This document shows, piece by piece, positions 34,475 to 42,127 of a stretch of DNA of 64,000 bases. The DNA lies in NCBI GenBank assembly GCA_020635905.1, contig JACJYV010000001.1:186001-250000 (forward strand), read 5' to 3'. Made by a program: the position numbers and the translations under genes. The stretch's first letter is position 1, and the number at the start of each line of letters is the position of its first letter. Source of the stretch: Bacteroidia bacterium. GTDB taxonomy: Bacteria; Bacteroidota; Bacteroidia; J057; JADKCL01. The notes below the pieces were generated by a model. It searched no databases. It had not been told where the DNA came from and worked only from the letters and a program-made list of their open reading frames with translations.

Positions 34475-35911
34475 ATGCTAAAAAAACTGTCTGAACTGGA
34501 AAAAACCGCCCGCCTGCTGGAACCATCTGCCCTGGAACGGCAAGATCTGGTCACCCGCACCATGGATTATGCCCATGATTTTCTGGAGCGGGTTTATACA
34601 GATCATGCCTTTCTCCCCGATTCAGGCCAGAAAAAGATCTTTGAAGCGGAATTTCCAGAAAATCCCACCCCGTATGCCGACCTGCTCAACCTGATTGGCA
34701 AGGAAGTGGACACCCCCGGCCTGAACCCGGCTTCGCCGGGTCACCTGGCCTACATCCCAGGCGGAGGCCTGGTCCATTCTGCTTTCGGCGACTTCCTCGC
34801 CGACATCGCCAACCGCTACGCGGGCATTCATTTTGCCTCGCCCGGGGCGGTGGAAATGGAAAATATGCTCTGCAAATGGATGTGCAACATGGTGGGCTAC
34901 GGAGAAGGCTCGGGTGGCACCCTCACCTCAGGGGGCTCCATCGCCAATCTGGCGGCCATTGTGACTGCCCGCGATGCCATGGGCATCCGCTCCCGCGACA
35001 TAGACCAGTCCGTGATCTACATGACGGCCCAGGTCCACCACTGTGTGGACAAAGCCATTCGAATTGCCGGGCTGGGTGAAGCAATTGTGCGACACGTGCC
35101 CATGGATGAGCGTTTTCGCATGAATGTGGAGGCGCTGGATGCGCAAATTAAGCAGGACAAAGCCGCGGGACTCCGTCCCTGGCTGGTGGTGGCCTCTACG
35201 GGCACCACGGATACGGGTGCAGTCGATCCCATGGACCGCATCGCAGATGTGTGCGAAGCCCACCACCTCTGGCTCCATGCCGACGCTGCCTACGGCGGAT
35301 TTTTTCTGCTTTGCGAGGAAGGCCAGGCCGTGATCAAAGGCCTGGAACGTACCAATTCCGTAGAGGTGGACCCTCATAAAGGACTTTTTCTGCCCTACGG
35401 AACGGGAGCCGTGCTGGTCCGCGACCAGCGGAAGCTGGCGGCCAGCCATTACTACCAGGCCAATTACATGCAGGATGCTTACCGCGCTCCCGCAGCCATT
35501 TCGCCTGCCGACATTTCCCCCGAACTGACCCGCCACTTTCGCGGACTTCGCCTTTGGATTCCCCTCAAAGTCCACGGAATGGCGCCCTTTCGGGCCGCTT
35601 TGGCTGAAAAAATCTGGCTTTGCCGCTATTTTTATGAGCAAATCCAACTCATTCCTGGCATGGAGGTTGGCCCAGCTCCCGAACTTTCGGTCTGCATTTA
35701 CCGCTACCGCCCCCAAAACGGGGATATCAATGCCTTCAACGATGCCCTCGTTCAATCCATCCATAATGACGGACGGGTTTTCCTCAGCTCCACCCGCCTC
35801 AACGGTGACATCTGGATCAGACTGGCGGTCTTATCCTTTCGCACCCACCTCAATACCATTGAACTGGCATTGCAAATGCTGAAGGAAAATATTCTTAAGT
35901 TAGAGGATTAG
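34475..35911 (+). CDS. PLP-dependent decarboxylase, group II (aromatic-L-amino-acid type)
   Basis: This 478-residue enzyme has the group II decarboxylase fold. The PLP-binding Lys lies in 'SVEVDPHKGLFLPYG', the cofactor-stacking region is 'VHHCVDKAIRIAGLG', and the PLP Asp is in 'WLHADAAYGGFFLL'. 'FASPGAVEMENMLCKWM' and 'SGGTLTSGGSIANLAAI' are typical of aromatic-L-amino-acid and related decarboxylases. The substrate may be Phe, Tyr, Trp, Glu or another acid; sequence alone does not decide. ATG 34475 is preferred over a TTG seven codons upstream. Its stop codon lies in the first repeat of array E. Confidence 0.87.
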   Translation: MLKKLSELEKTARLLEPSALERQDLVTRTMDYAHDFLERVYTDHAFLPDSGQKKIFEAEFPENPTPYADLLNLIGKEVDTPGLNPASPGHLAYIPGGGLVHSAFGDFLADIANRYAGIHFASPGAVEMENMLCKWMCNMVGYGEGSGGTLTSGGSIANLAAIVTARDAMGIRSRDIDQSVIYMTAQVHHCVDKAIRIAGLGEAIVRHVPMDERFRMNVEALDAQIKQDKAAGLRPWLVVASTGTTDTGAVDPMDRIADVCEAHHLWLHADAAYGGFFLLCEEGQAVIKGLERTNSVEVDPHKGLFLPYGTGAVLVRDQRKLAASHYYQANYMQDAYRAPAAISPADISPELTRHFRGLRLWIPLKVHGMAPFRAALAEKIWLCRYFYEQIQLIPGMEVGPAPELSVCIYRYRPQNGDINAFNDALVQSIHNDGRVFLSSTRLNGDIWIRLAVLSFRTHLNTIELALQMLKENILKLED

Positions 35912-36027
35912 ATGTCAGAGGGTTAGATGTTAGATTTTAGATGGTAGAGGGTTAGATGGCAGAGAATAGAGAATAGAGAATAGAGCATTGTCACTCCCAA
36001 ACTTAGAACTAACAACTAACAACTATT
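35900..36027. repeat. Heptad tandem repeat array E (TTAGATG/ATAGAGA and AACTAAC)
   Basis: From 35900 to 35986 units of 7 (sometimes 8) bases run in one direction: TTAGATG and TTAGATT repeats, GTAGAGG and TCAGAGG, then three ATAGAG-type units (35966-35986). From 36000 to 36027 a second run has AACTTAG, two AACTAAC and AACTATT. It fills the gap between two convergent genes and includes the stop of both (TAG at 35909-35911, and the complement of 36023-36025). Confidence 0.8.
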
Positions 36028-36751
36028 TCCACTTACGAAACCAGGAATTGACTTTCAGCCAGATTACGCCAAAAAAGGCTTCAAAAAAGATTCCACCACT
36101 CATTTTAGAGGTTCCCATGGTGCGGTCGGTGAAAATAATGGGCACTTCCACCAGTTTAAAACCATATTTCCAGGCGCGGAATTTCATTTCAATCTGGAAG
36201 GCATATCCCACAAAACGGATATTATCCTTCAACACCCGATCCAACACTTTTGCCCGAAAACATTTGAATCCCGCCGTACAATCCCTGATTTTCAATCCAG
36301 TAATCATCCGCACATAGGCGCTGGCGTAGTAGCTCATCAGCACCCGGCTCATGGGCCAGTTTACCACATTTACCCCGGTCACATACCGCGAGCCAATGGC
36401 CACATCATTCCCCTGGTCCTCGCAGGCCGCCAGCAGATTGATCAGATCATCGGGGGGATGGCTGAAATCGGCATCCATTTCAAAGAGAAATTCGTAGCCA
36501 TTTTTCAGGCCCCATTTGAAACCGTGCACGTACGCCGTACCCAGACCCAGTTTGCCCGTCCGTTCCTCAATATGAAGGCGACCGGGAAACTCCTTTTGCA
36601 GTCCTTTTACGATGTTGGCAGTGCCGTCGGGCGAGCCATCATCCACGATGAGAATATGCAAGGCTTTGGGAAGGCTGAACGTCTTGCGGATAATCGCTTC
36701 GATGTTTTCCTTCTCATTATAGGTAGGAATTATGACCAGATAGGATGACAT
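36023..36751 (-). CDS. GT2 glycosyltransferase, polyprenol-phosphate mannose/glucose synthase type
   Basis: The 242 residues match dolichol-phosphate mannosyltransferase (DPM1-like) enzymes: 'VIIPTYNEKENI', 'VDDGSPDGTANIV', 'GLGTAYVHGFKWG', the metal motif 'EMDADFSHPP' and 'IGSRYVTGV'. A C-terminal 'GTSKM' motif is present ('FTDRTMGTSKMSGGIFFEAF'). Members transfer a hexose from an NDP-sugar to polyprenyl phosphate on the cytoplasmic side, supplying GT-C enzymes such as the GT39-like protein at 25.5 kb. There are no transmembrane helices, so it is the short soluble type. The stop is in a heptad array. Confidence 0.88.
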   Translation of the reverse strand: MSSYLVIIPTYNEKENIEAIIRKTFSLPKALHILIVDDGSPDGTANIVKGLQKEFPGRLHIEERTGKLGLGTAYVHGFKWGLKNGYEFLFEMDADFSHPPDDLINLLAACEDQGNDVAIGSRYVTGVNVVNWPMSRVLMSYYASAYVRMITGLKIRDCTAGFKCFRAKVLDRVLKDNIRFVGYAFQIEMKFRAWKYGFKLVEVPIIFTDRTMGTSKMSGGIFFEAFFGVIWLKVNSWFRKWK

Positions 36752-36852
36752 AATGGGCTCAAATATACGGCAAAAATCGAATTGGGTTGAATTTTTTGAA
36801 AATTCACACCTAAGCCTCTGTTAATGAGCGGTCAACCCGGGGAATCCAGAAA

Positions 36853-37545
36853 TTATCGCCTGCCACGCCGCGGTTCGCGGCTTTCTGTGGCCTGTCCCAT
36901 CACGATGGTATTCACAATTTTGCGGCCATGGTATTCTTTTCCCCCAATCGCAGCATGTACCTCAGGCAGATTGAGCCAGGTGATCTTCCCGGCAGAAATG
37001 ATGGGAAAACGTTCTCCCGCAGAAGCAATCATTTTGCGGATATTTTCCTGGCCCTCAAGCGCCGTGGGAGCGCCACCCGAGGTGAGAATGGCCGTTACGC
37101 TGCGTACGCCTTTGAGGGTCTCCAGGGCTTCCAAAGGATCGGGGGTCACGTCAATTGCTTTGTGAAATGTCACCCGCATGGGGTAGGCCGAATCGGCCAG
37201 ATGATTGGTGGCCTCCACGTCCACCTTGCCTTCGGGAGTAAGGCAGCCCAGTACCACTTCCTCAATGCCAAAGCGTTTCAGAATGGCGATTTCCTTTTCC
37301 ATCTGAGAAATTTCGCTGCTGGAATAAACAAAATCACCTCCCCGGGGACGAACCATGATTTTCAGGGGCACGGAAATGGCTTTCATACAGGAGCGAATGG
37401 TGCGCACATGGGGCGATACTCCACCCAAATCCAGACGGCTGCACAATTCTATGCGGCCGGCCCCTGCGCGGACCGCTTCCTGAGCGGCCTCGTGGGAATC
37501 CACCACCGCTTCCAAAATCAAATCAGATGGGTCAATTTTGCTCAT
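36853..37545 (-). CDS. cutC: CutC family protein
   Basis: The 230 residues match the CutC TIM-barrel family: 'LILEAVVDSHEAAQEAVRAG', 'RIELCSRLDLGGVSPHV', 'IMVRPRGGDFVYSSSE' and 'MRVTFHKAIDV', 'ILTSGGAP'. The family was named for copper homeostasis in E. coli, but later work questions a direct copper role, so I keep only the family name. The length is normal. The C-terminus is Arg/Gly-rich. Upstream is the divergent aldo/keto reductase gene. Confidence 0.92.
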   Translation of the reverse strand: MSKIDPSDLILEAVVDSHEAAQEAVRAGAGRIELCSRLDLGGVSPHVRTIRSCMKAISVPLKIMVRPRGGDFVYSSSEISQMEKEIAILKRFGIEEVVLGCLTPEGKVDVEATNHLADSAYPMRVTFHKAIDVTPDPLEALETLKGVRSVTAILTSGGAPTALEGQENIRKMIASAGERFPIISAGKITWLNLPEVHAAIGGKEYHGRKIVNTIVMGQATESREPRRGRR

Positions 37546-37739
37546 AATCCAGAAAATCTACCTGCGGGCTGTCAAATCAGTTGCAAAGTGAGATTTTATT
37601 CAAAGGTAAATTAATCCCTGCTTTTTTGCACGGATTAATAATTCAGGCAATATTCGAGCGTTCCAAACCAGGGAAAGCAGTTAGAATTCTTAATTTAATT
37701 GCCTTAATTTATGCCCTGCAAAAGCATTTAACCGTGAGC

Positions 37740-38699
37740 ATGAAATTTCACCATTTTAAGAATAACGACGCCATGCCCCTGTTGGGTCTGGGCACCTGGA
37801 AATCCGGACCAGGAGAGGTTTATCAGGCGGTCAGGACCGCGATCGAACTGGGCTACCGCCACTTTGATTGCGCCTTTGTCTATGACAACGAGGCCGAAAT
37901 CGGGGAGGCTCTGGCCGAATCCATTGCCGCGGGCAAAGTGAAGCGGGAGGATTTGTGGATCACTTCCAAATTGTGGAATAATTCCCATCCCTGTGAATTG
38001 GTTCTGCCGGCTCTCAAGCAGACTCTTTCCGATCTGCAACTCGACTATCTGGATCTTTACCTGATTCACTGGCCCATTTCCCTGCGCAAAGATGTGATTT
38101 ACCCCAATCAGGCCTCAGAATACATTCCCCTGGGCGAAATTCCCCTGACTGAAACCTGGGCTGCCCTGGAGGAATGCTACGACCTGGGACTGGTCCGCCA
38201 CCTGGGGGTATCCAATTTCAGTGTCAAAAAACTGGGTGAAATCCTGTCCAAAAGCCGTTTGCAACCCGAGGTAAATCAGATTGAAATGCATCCTTTCCTG
38301 CAACAGCCCAAAATGATGGAGTTTTGCCGGGAAAATTACATTCACCTGACCGCCTACTCTCCCCTTGGCTCCAAAGACCGGGCTGAATCCATGAAAGGCA
38401 AAAACGAACCTTCTCTGCTGGAACATCCCACTATTCTGCAAATTGCAGCCCGAAACCAGTGCAGCCCGGCGCAGGTTCTGATCAAATGGGCCATGGAACG
38501 GGGCACTTCTGTAATTCCCAAATCTGTAAATCCACGCAGGATGAAAGAAAATCTGGAGTCAATTCAGGTGAACATTTCGGCCAAAGATATGCAGGAAATT
38601 GCCGCATTGGACCAGCATTTCAGGTACCTTGACGGTACCTTCTGGACCCGTGGCGGCTCGCCCTACACCCTTGAAAATATCTGGGACGGGGAAGCCTGA
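37740..38699 (+). CDS. Aldo/keto reductase
   Basis: The 319-residue protein is an NADPH-dependent aldo/keto reductase. The catalytic tetrad is visible: Asp in 'YRHFDCAFVYDNEAEIG', Tyr in the same segment, Lys in 'LWITSKLWN' and His in 'DLYLIHWPISLR'. The C-terminal 'SVIPKSVNPRRMKENL' is the cofactor-binding segment. ATG 37740 is preferred over an in-frame start at 37581, which adds a family-unlike extension. The substrate is unknown; such enzymes reduce aldehydes and ketones. It ends at a palindromic hairpin shared with the convergent hydrolase gene. Confidence 0.9.
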   Translation: MKFHHFKNNDAMPLLGLGTWKSGPGEVYQAVRTAIELGYRHFDCAFVYDNEAEIGEALAESIAAGKVKREDLWITSKLWNNSHPCELVLPALKQTLSDLQLDYLDLYLIHWPISLRKDVIYPNQASEYIPLGEIPLTETWAALEECYDLGLVRHLGVSNFSVKKLGEILSKSRLQPEVNQIEMHPFLQQPKMMEFCRENYIHLTAYSPLGSKDRAESMKGKNEPSLLEHPTILQIAARNQCSPAQVLIKWAMERGTSVIPKSVNPRRMKENLESIQVNISAKDMQEIAALDQHFRYLDGTFWTRGGSPYTLENIWDGEA

Positions 38700-38712
38700 A
38701 AGGCAAAAACTC

Positions 38713-38732
38713 AAAATTCTGATCAGAATTTT
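38713..38732. terminator. Perfect palindrome between convergent genes, likely terminator
   Basis: AAAATTCTGA and its exact reverse complement meet at the centre to give a 20-bp perfect palindrome. The plus strand ends in a T run. It starts 13 bases after the aldo/keto reductase stop and touches the hydrolase stop (38732-38734), so it could act in both directions. Confidence 0.6.
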
Positions 38733-39613
38733 TACACCAATTCAGCCTGGTTCTCCTGAACCCGGGCATACGTCTTATCCAGATGATCCCCGATCAGGGC
38801 AATCACTTTTTCATCCCACAACATTTTATAATGGCCAGTGCCTTCCAGAGCGATCAGCTCGCTGTTGGGCCAGTGGGAAGTGATGTATTGGGCATTTTCA
38901 AAAGGAATGATACGGTCGTCCTTGTCGTGGATCATGGTCAGGTGGCGATAATTCACATCCTCCCACATCCGCTGCACATTCATTTCATTCATTTTGCGTT
39001 TCAACAGGTTTTCAGCCCTTCTGATCAGCAATTTGAAAGTCTTTTCGGGCAGGGCAATCAGCTTTTGGTAATCACGGAAAACCTTTTCCAGACGATTGGG
39101 ACTGGTCAGGAAGATCAGTTGATCCACGGGAATGCCCGAACGGCTGAGCGAAAAGGAAGTGGCCGCAGAGCCAAATGAATGGGTCACAATGGAAATGGGA
39201 TGGCTGGGGCGCAGGCGACGGATCACAGCATCAATGGCCATGGCGCTGAGCAGGAGGTTATTGCGTCTGCGTTTTTGGGTGCCGTGACCGGGCAGATTGA
39301 AGGAAACCACATAATAGCCCCGCTTAGCCAGGTCAAATCCAATGGCAGACATAGCCCCGGGATGAGAATCCCAGCCATGCACCAGCAAAACAAGTTTGCC
39401 GCTTGGGTTTCCAAGTTCGTAGCAAATGAGGTCTTCCCCTTCGAAGGGGGTGATAAATGAATCTGCCACATCAAAAAATGGCTTTTCATTGGACCTGATC
39501 TTTTTATTTCTCACTCCCTGAAACAGCTCAAAAGCCTTTTTGGCTGCAGTTTTGGGAGCCAGCAGAGACAGTACGTTGAAGTAGAGGCGGTAAAAAAAGA
39601 GTATTACTTTCAT
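38732..39613 (-). CDS. Alpha/beta-hydrolase (putative esterase/lipase)
   Basis: The 293 residues contain the alpha/beta-hydrolase landmarks: 'LVLLVHGWDSHPG' (oxyanion strand), nucleophile S146 in 'IVTHSFGSA' (a T-H-S-F-G elbow in place of G-x-S-x-G), the acid in 'MIHDKDDRIIPF' and His in 'LEGTGHYKMLWD'. The N-terminal hydrophobic stretch ('ILFFYRLYFNVLSLLAP') may be a signal anchor. The substrate is unknown. Immediately upstream (39666-39689) is a 24-bp palindrome sharing a core with another at the promoter of the adjacent TetR gene, so it is probably a TetR-controlled gene. Confidence 0.88.
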   Translation of the reverse strand: MKVILFFYRLYFNVLSLLAPKTAAKKAFELFQGVRNKKIRSNEKPFFDVADSFITPFEGEDLICYELGNPSGKLVLLVHGWDSHPGAMSAIGFDLAKRGYYVVSFNLPGHGTQKRRRNNLLLSAMAIDAVIRRLRPSHPISIVTHSFGSAATSFSLSRSGIPVDQLIFLTSPNRLEKVFRDYQKLIALPEKTFKLLIRRAENLLKRKMNEMNVQRMWEDVNYRHLTMIHDKDDRIIPFENAQYITSHWPNSELIALEGTGHYKMLWDEKVIALIGDHLDKTYARVQENQAELV

Positions 39614-39665
39614 TTTGGTCAGGTAAAAATATTTAAAAATCCCCGCATTCCTCCCTCTTCATTTT

Positions 39666-39689
39666 GAAAAATACCGATCGGTATTTTTC
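39666..39689. promoter_or_regulatory. TetR operator candidate upstream of the hydrolase gene
   Basis: The palindrome is perfect over 24 bp. Its central 14 bases are ATACCGATCGGTAT, preceded by a run of A and followed by T. It lies in the 89-base gap between the TetR gene stop (39703) and the hydrolase start (39613), so it sits in the hydrolase promoter region. The same 14-base core occurs at 40340-40361. Confidence 0.7.
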
Positions 39690-39702
39690 GGGGTAAAAAA
39701 AT

Positions 39703-40299
39703 TTATGCTTTCATTTCATTGGCAATCATGCGGTCAATGTGATCCATCATATCCAGCATGGGGCGCCCCGTGTTAAGGGTCACGGCCTGGAAAATGCTGC
39801 CCTGGATCATGGCAAAAATCCTTCCCGCAATCTGGTCGGGTTCAATTCCCTCACGAAATTCCCCATTTTGCTGTCCGTCCCGAATAATATTGGCGATGTT
39901 GTTGATCAGCTTCCCGATCACCACATGTACCCGCTCCATCAGTTCAGGATGGGTATGGTTGGCGTCAATCCCCACATTCAACACCGGGCAGCCCCCAAAA
40001 CCAATCGTGTATTCGTAGTATTCGCGGTAAAAATCAGTAATCGCCTGCAACTGGGCCGCACCTTTGGGATGTACAACCACCTTGTCAGACAATTTCCCGA
40101 TCACCCTGCGAATGTTGAAATTAAAAGCTTCCAGCGCCAGCTCGTCCTTATTTTTGAAATTACCATAAATCGCACCTTTGGTCAGACCCGTGGCCTTGGT
40201 CAGGTCCGACATGCTGGTTCCTGCATACCCGTTGCGATTGAAAACCGGGCTCACCGTTTCCAAAATATATTGACTGGTAATTTCTGCCTTAGACGCCAT
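39703..40299 (-). CDS. TetR/AcrR-family transcriptional regulator
   Basis: The 198-residue protein has the TetR N-terminal HTH: 'VSPVFNRNGYAGTSMSDLTK', then 'ATGLTKGAIYGNFKNKDELA'. A C-terminal ligand and dimerisation domain follows. ATG 40299 is chosen over TTG 40320 because the family starts near this Met. Two palindromes with the same core lie on either side of the gene. One is upstream of its own start (autoregulation) and one precedes the hydrolase gene, consistent with repression of both and release by a small hydrophobic ligand. This regulation is inferred. Confidence 0.92.
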   Translation of the reverse strand: MASKAEITSQYILETVSPVFNRNGYAGTSMSDLTKATGLTKGAIYGNFKNKDELALEAFNFNIRRVIGKLSDKVVVHPKGAAQLQAITDFYREYYEYTIGFGGCPVLNVGIDANHTHPELMERVHVVIGKLINNIANIIRDGQQNGEFREGIEPDQIAGRIFAMIQGSIFQAVTLNTGRPMLDMMDHIDRMIANEMKA

Positions 40300-40339
40300 T
40301 TCAAATAGATTACTCTGCAAAGGTAAAAAAGTTTTGAGA

Positions 40340-40361
40340 AATTATACCGATCGGTATAATT
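40340..40361. promoter_or_regulatory. TetR operator candidate at the tetR promoter
   Basis: The palindrome is perfect over 22 bp with the core ATACCGATCGGTAT, centred 41-62 bases upstream of the TetR start (40299) and about 90 bases before the divergent 5'-nucleotidase start. Its identity of core with the site at 39666-39689 supports a common binding protein. Confidence 0.75.
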
Positions 40362-40420
40362 ATTTTTCTATTTTTGGGGAAACAATCACTTTCGTCACCC
40401 TTTTTATCCTTTTGATTTTC

Positions 40421-40428
40421 TAACTTTG
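40421..40428 (+). promoter_or_regulatory. TAnnTTTG promoter element before the 5'-nucleotidase gene
   Basis: TAACTTTG matches the Bacteroidota -7 consensus and lies 24 bases before ATG 40453. A matching TTG at the -33 position is not clear. Confidence 0.35.
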
Positions 40429-40452
40429 GGCCAGCAAAAAACAGGAAACACC

Positions 40453-41961
40453 ATGAAAAAGCCCCTCATTTTATTGTTTTTCGCCCTGATCAGCCTGTTT
40501 TGGTCCTGTAAGCCCAAAGAATCAGGGAAAGTGGAATTCGTCATCCTGCAACTGAACGACGTTTACGAAATTGCTCCCGTCGAAGGCGGAAAAAGAGGGG
40601 GAATCTCCCGCGTGGCCACCATTCGCAAAAACCTGCTGGAAAAAACTCCCAATGTGATCACCATCCTTTCAGGTGACTTCCTCTCCCCTTCTCTCACGGG
40701 TTCGCTCAAGCAGGACGGGGTGAAAATCGCCGGGGCTCAGATGGTGGAAGCGCTCAATGTGCTCGGCCTGGATTACGTCACCTTTGGAAATCACGAATTC
40801 GACCTCAAGGAAGATGATTTTCAGCGCAAACTCGACATGACGGAATTCGCCTGGACCTCCTGCAACGTACTTCACCACACGGAAGCGGGCAATGTACCCT
40901 TTGAAAAAAACGGGGTTCCTCTGCCCGAATACATCATTCATACCGTGAAAGATCCCTCTGGCAAAGAAGTCAAAGTGGGATTCATTGGCACCACCCTGCC
41001 CTTCAATAAGCAGCCCTATGTGCATTACGAGGACAAATTTGCCGAATTTGAACGGGTCAATAACGAGATCAAAGACCAGTGCGACATCGTGATTGGCATC
41101 ACCCACCTGTTTTCTCACCAGGACGACAGCCTGGCCCAGCGGGTCCAGAATGTGCCCATGCTTGTGGGCGGCCACGATCACATGAATATGGCCCTCAAAT
41201 CGGGCGCCACCACCACCTATAAGGCAGATGCCAACGCCAAATCCGTGTATGCCCACTTCGTGACCATTGACTTGCAAACCAAAAAATCCACTATCTGGTC
41301 TCAATTGATTCCCGTCACCCTCGAATTCCAACCCGATCCTGAAGTGGACGCAGTGGTGCAAAAATGGGTGGAAATCACGGATGCCAGCATCGTGCAAATG
41401 GGTTACGACGCCAGCGAAGTGGTCGGAAATGCCTCTGAACCTCTCGACGGCAAGGAAAGCAGCATCCGCGACCACCAAACCAACCTGGGCAGTCTCATCG
41501 CAAAGTCTCTCCTCGATGCAGATCCCAAAGCCAAAGCCGCCTTCCTCAACGGAGGCACCATCCGCGTGGACGACGAAATGCAGGGCCAGATTACCCAGTA
41601 CGACATCCTGCGCACCCTTCCCTTTGGCGGCGCTATTACCCACGCCAAATTTCCGGGTGATGTGCTGAAAAAAATCCTTAACACGGGTGAAGTCACCAAT
41701 AAGGGCGAAGGAGGCTACCTGCAGCGCGAAAATCTGACCCAAAATGAAGCGGGCGAATGGCTGATTGGCACAGAAGTGATTCAGGACAATAAATCCTATG
41801 ACCTGGTGATTCCCTCCTTCCTCAGCGAAGGCCGCGAATCCAATCTCGAATTCATGAATAACCCCGCCTGGTACACTGAATTGCAACTGACCGGGGTCAA
41901 AGGCGATAACAAAAACGACATTCGGGATGTTGTGATCAATTATATGAAGAAGAGTCGTTAG
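40453..41961 (+). CDS. 5'-nucleotidase/metallophosphatase lipoprotein
   Basis: The 502-residue protein begins with a lipoprotein signal peptide ('LILLFFALISLFWSC'). It has the two-domain architecture of UshA-type 5'-nucleotidases: a metallophosphoesterase domain ('ILQLNDVYEIAPV', 'ILSGDFLSPS', 'TFGNHEFDL', 'GIT-HLFSHQ', 'MLVGGHDHM') and a C-terminal substrate domain ('LGSLIAKSLLDADPKAKAAF', 'LNGGTIRVDD', 'FGGAITHAKFPG'). The metal ligands appear intact, though the first 'DxH' is 'NDVYE' here. It probably hydrolyses extracellular nucleotides at the outer membrane. ATG 40453 is chosen over TTG 40426. Its last codons form the first heptad of array F. Confidence 0.9.
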   Translation: MKKPLILLFFALISLFWSCKPKESGKVEFVILQLNDVYEIAPVEGGKRGGISRVATIRKNLLEKTPNVITILSGDFLSPSLTGSLKQDGVKIAGAQMVEALNVLGLDYVTFGNHEFDLKEDDFQRKLDMTEFAWTSCNVLHHTEAGNVPFEKNGVPLPEYIIHTVKDPSGKEVKVGFIGTTLPFNKQPYVHYEDKFAEFERVNNEIKDQCDIVIGITHLFSHQDDSLAQRVQNVPMLVGGHDHMNMALKSGATTTYKADANAKSVYAHFVTIDLQTKKSTIWSQLIPVTLEFQPDPEVDAVVQKWVEITDASIVQMGYDASEVVGNASEPLDGKESSIRDHQTNLGSLIAKSLLDADPKAKAAFLNGGTIRVDDEMQGQITQYDILRTLPFGGAITHAKFPGDVLKKILNTGEVTNKGEGGYLQRENLTQNEAGEWLIGTEVIQDNKSYDLVIPSFLSEGRESNLEFMNNPAWYTELQLTGVKGDNKNDIRDVVINYMKKSR

Positions 41962-42102
41962 TCGTTAGATGTGAGATTTTAGAGGGTTAGATTTTAGAGA
42001 TTAGGTGTTAGGTGTTGGGGATTGGGATTTGTTCTTTGTCAAGGTTTTTCCTGCTCGCTACTCGAAACTCGATGCTCGATGCTCGATGCTTGCAGCTCCA
42101 AA
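41954..42102. repeat. Heptad tandem repeat array F (two families in one gap)
   Basis: About eleven blocks of 7 (one 8) run from 41954 to 42031: two GTCGTTA units, then GATGTGA, GATTTTA, GAGATTA, GGTGTTA and similar. A second array follows from 42054 to 42102 with CTCGCTA, CTCGAAA, three copies of CTCGATG, CTTGCAG and CTCCAAA. The first unit encodes the last residues and TAG stop of the 5'-nucleotidase. The second lies 25 bases before the thiolase start. Confidence 0.8.
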
Positions 42103-42127
42103 AATGTACTTAATTAATTGTAGATAA

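Noticed and set aside
40669..41886. A 405-residue minus-strand frame antisense to the 5'-nucleotidase gene
   Set aside because: The opposite strand encodes a complete two-domain nucleotidase with all motifs; the antisense frame has Phe/Val/His-biased shadow composition.
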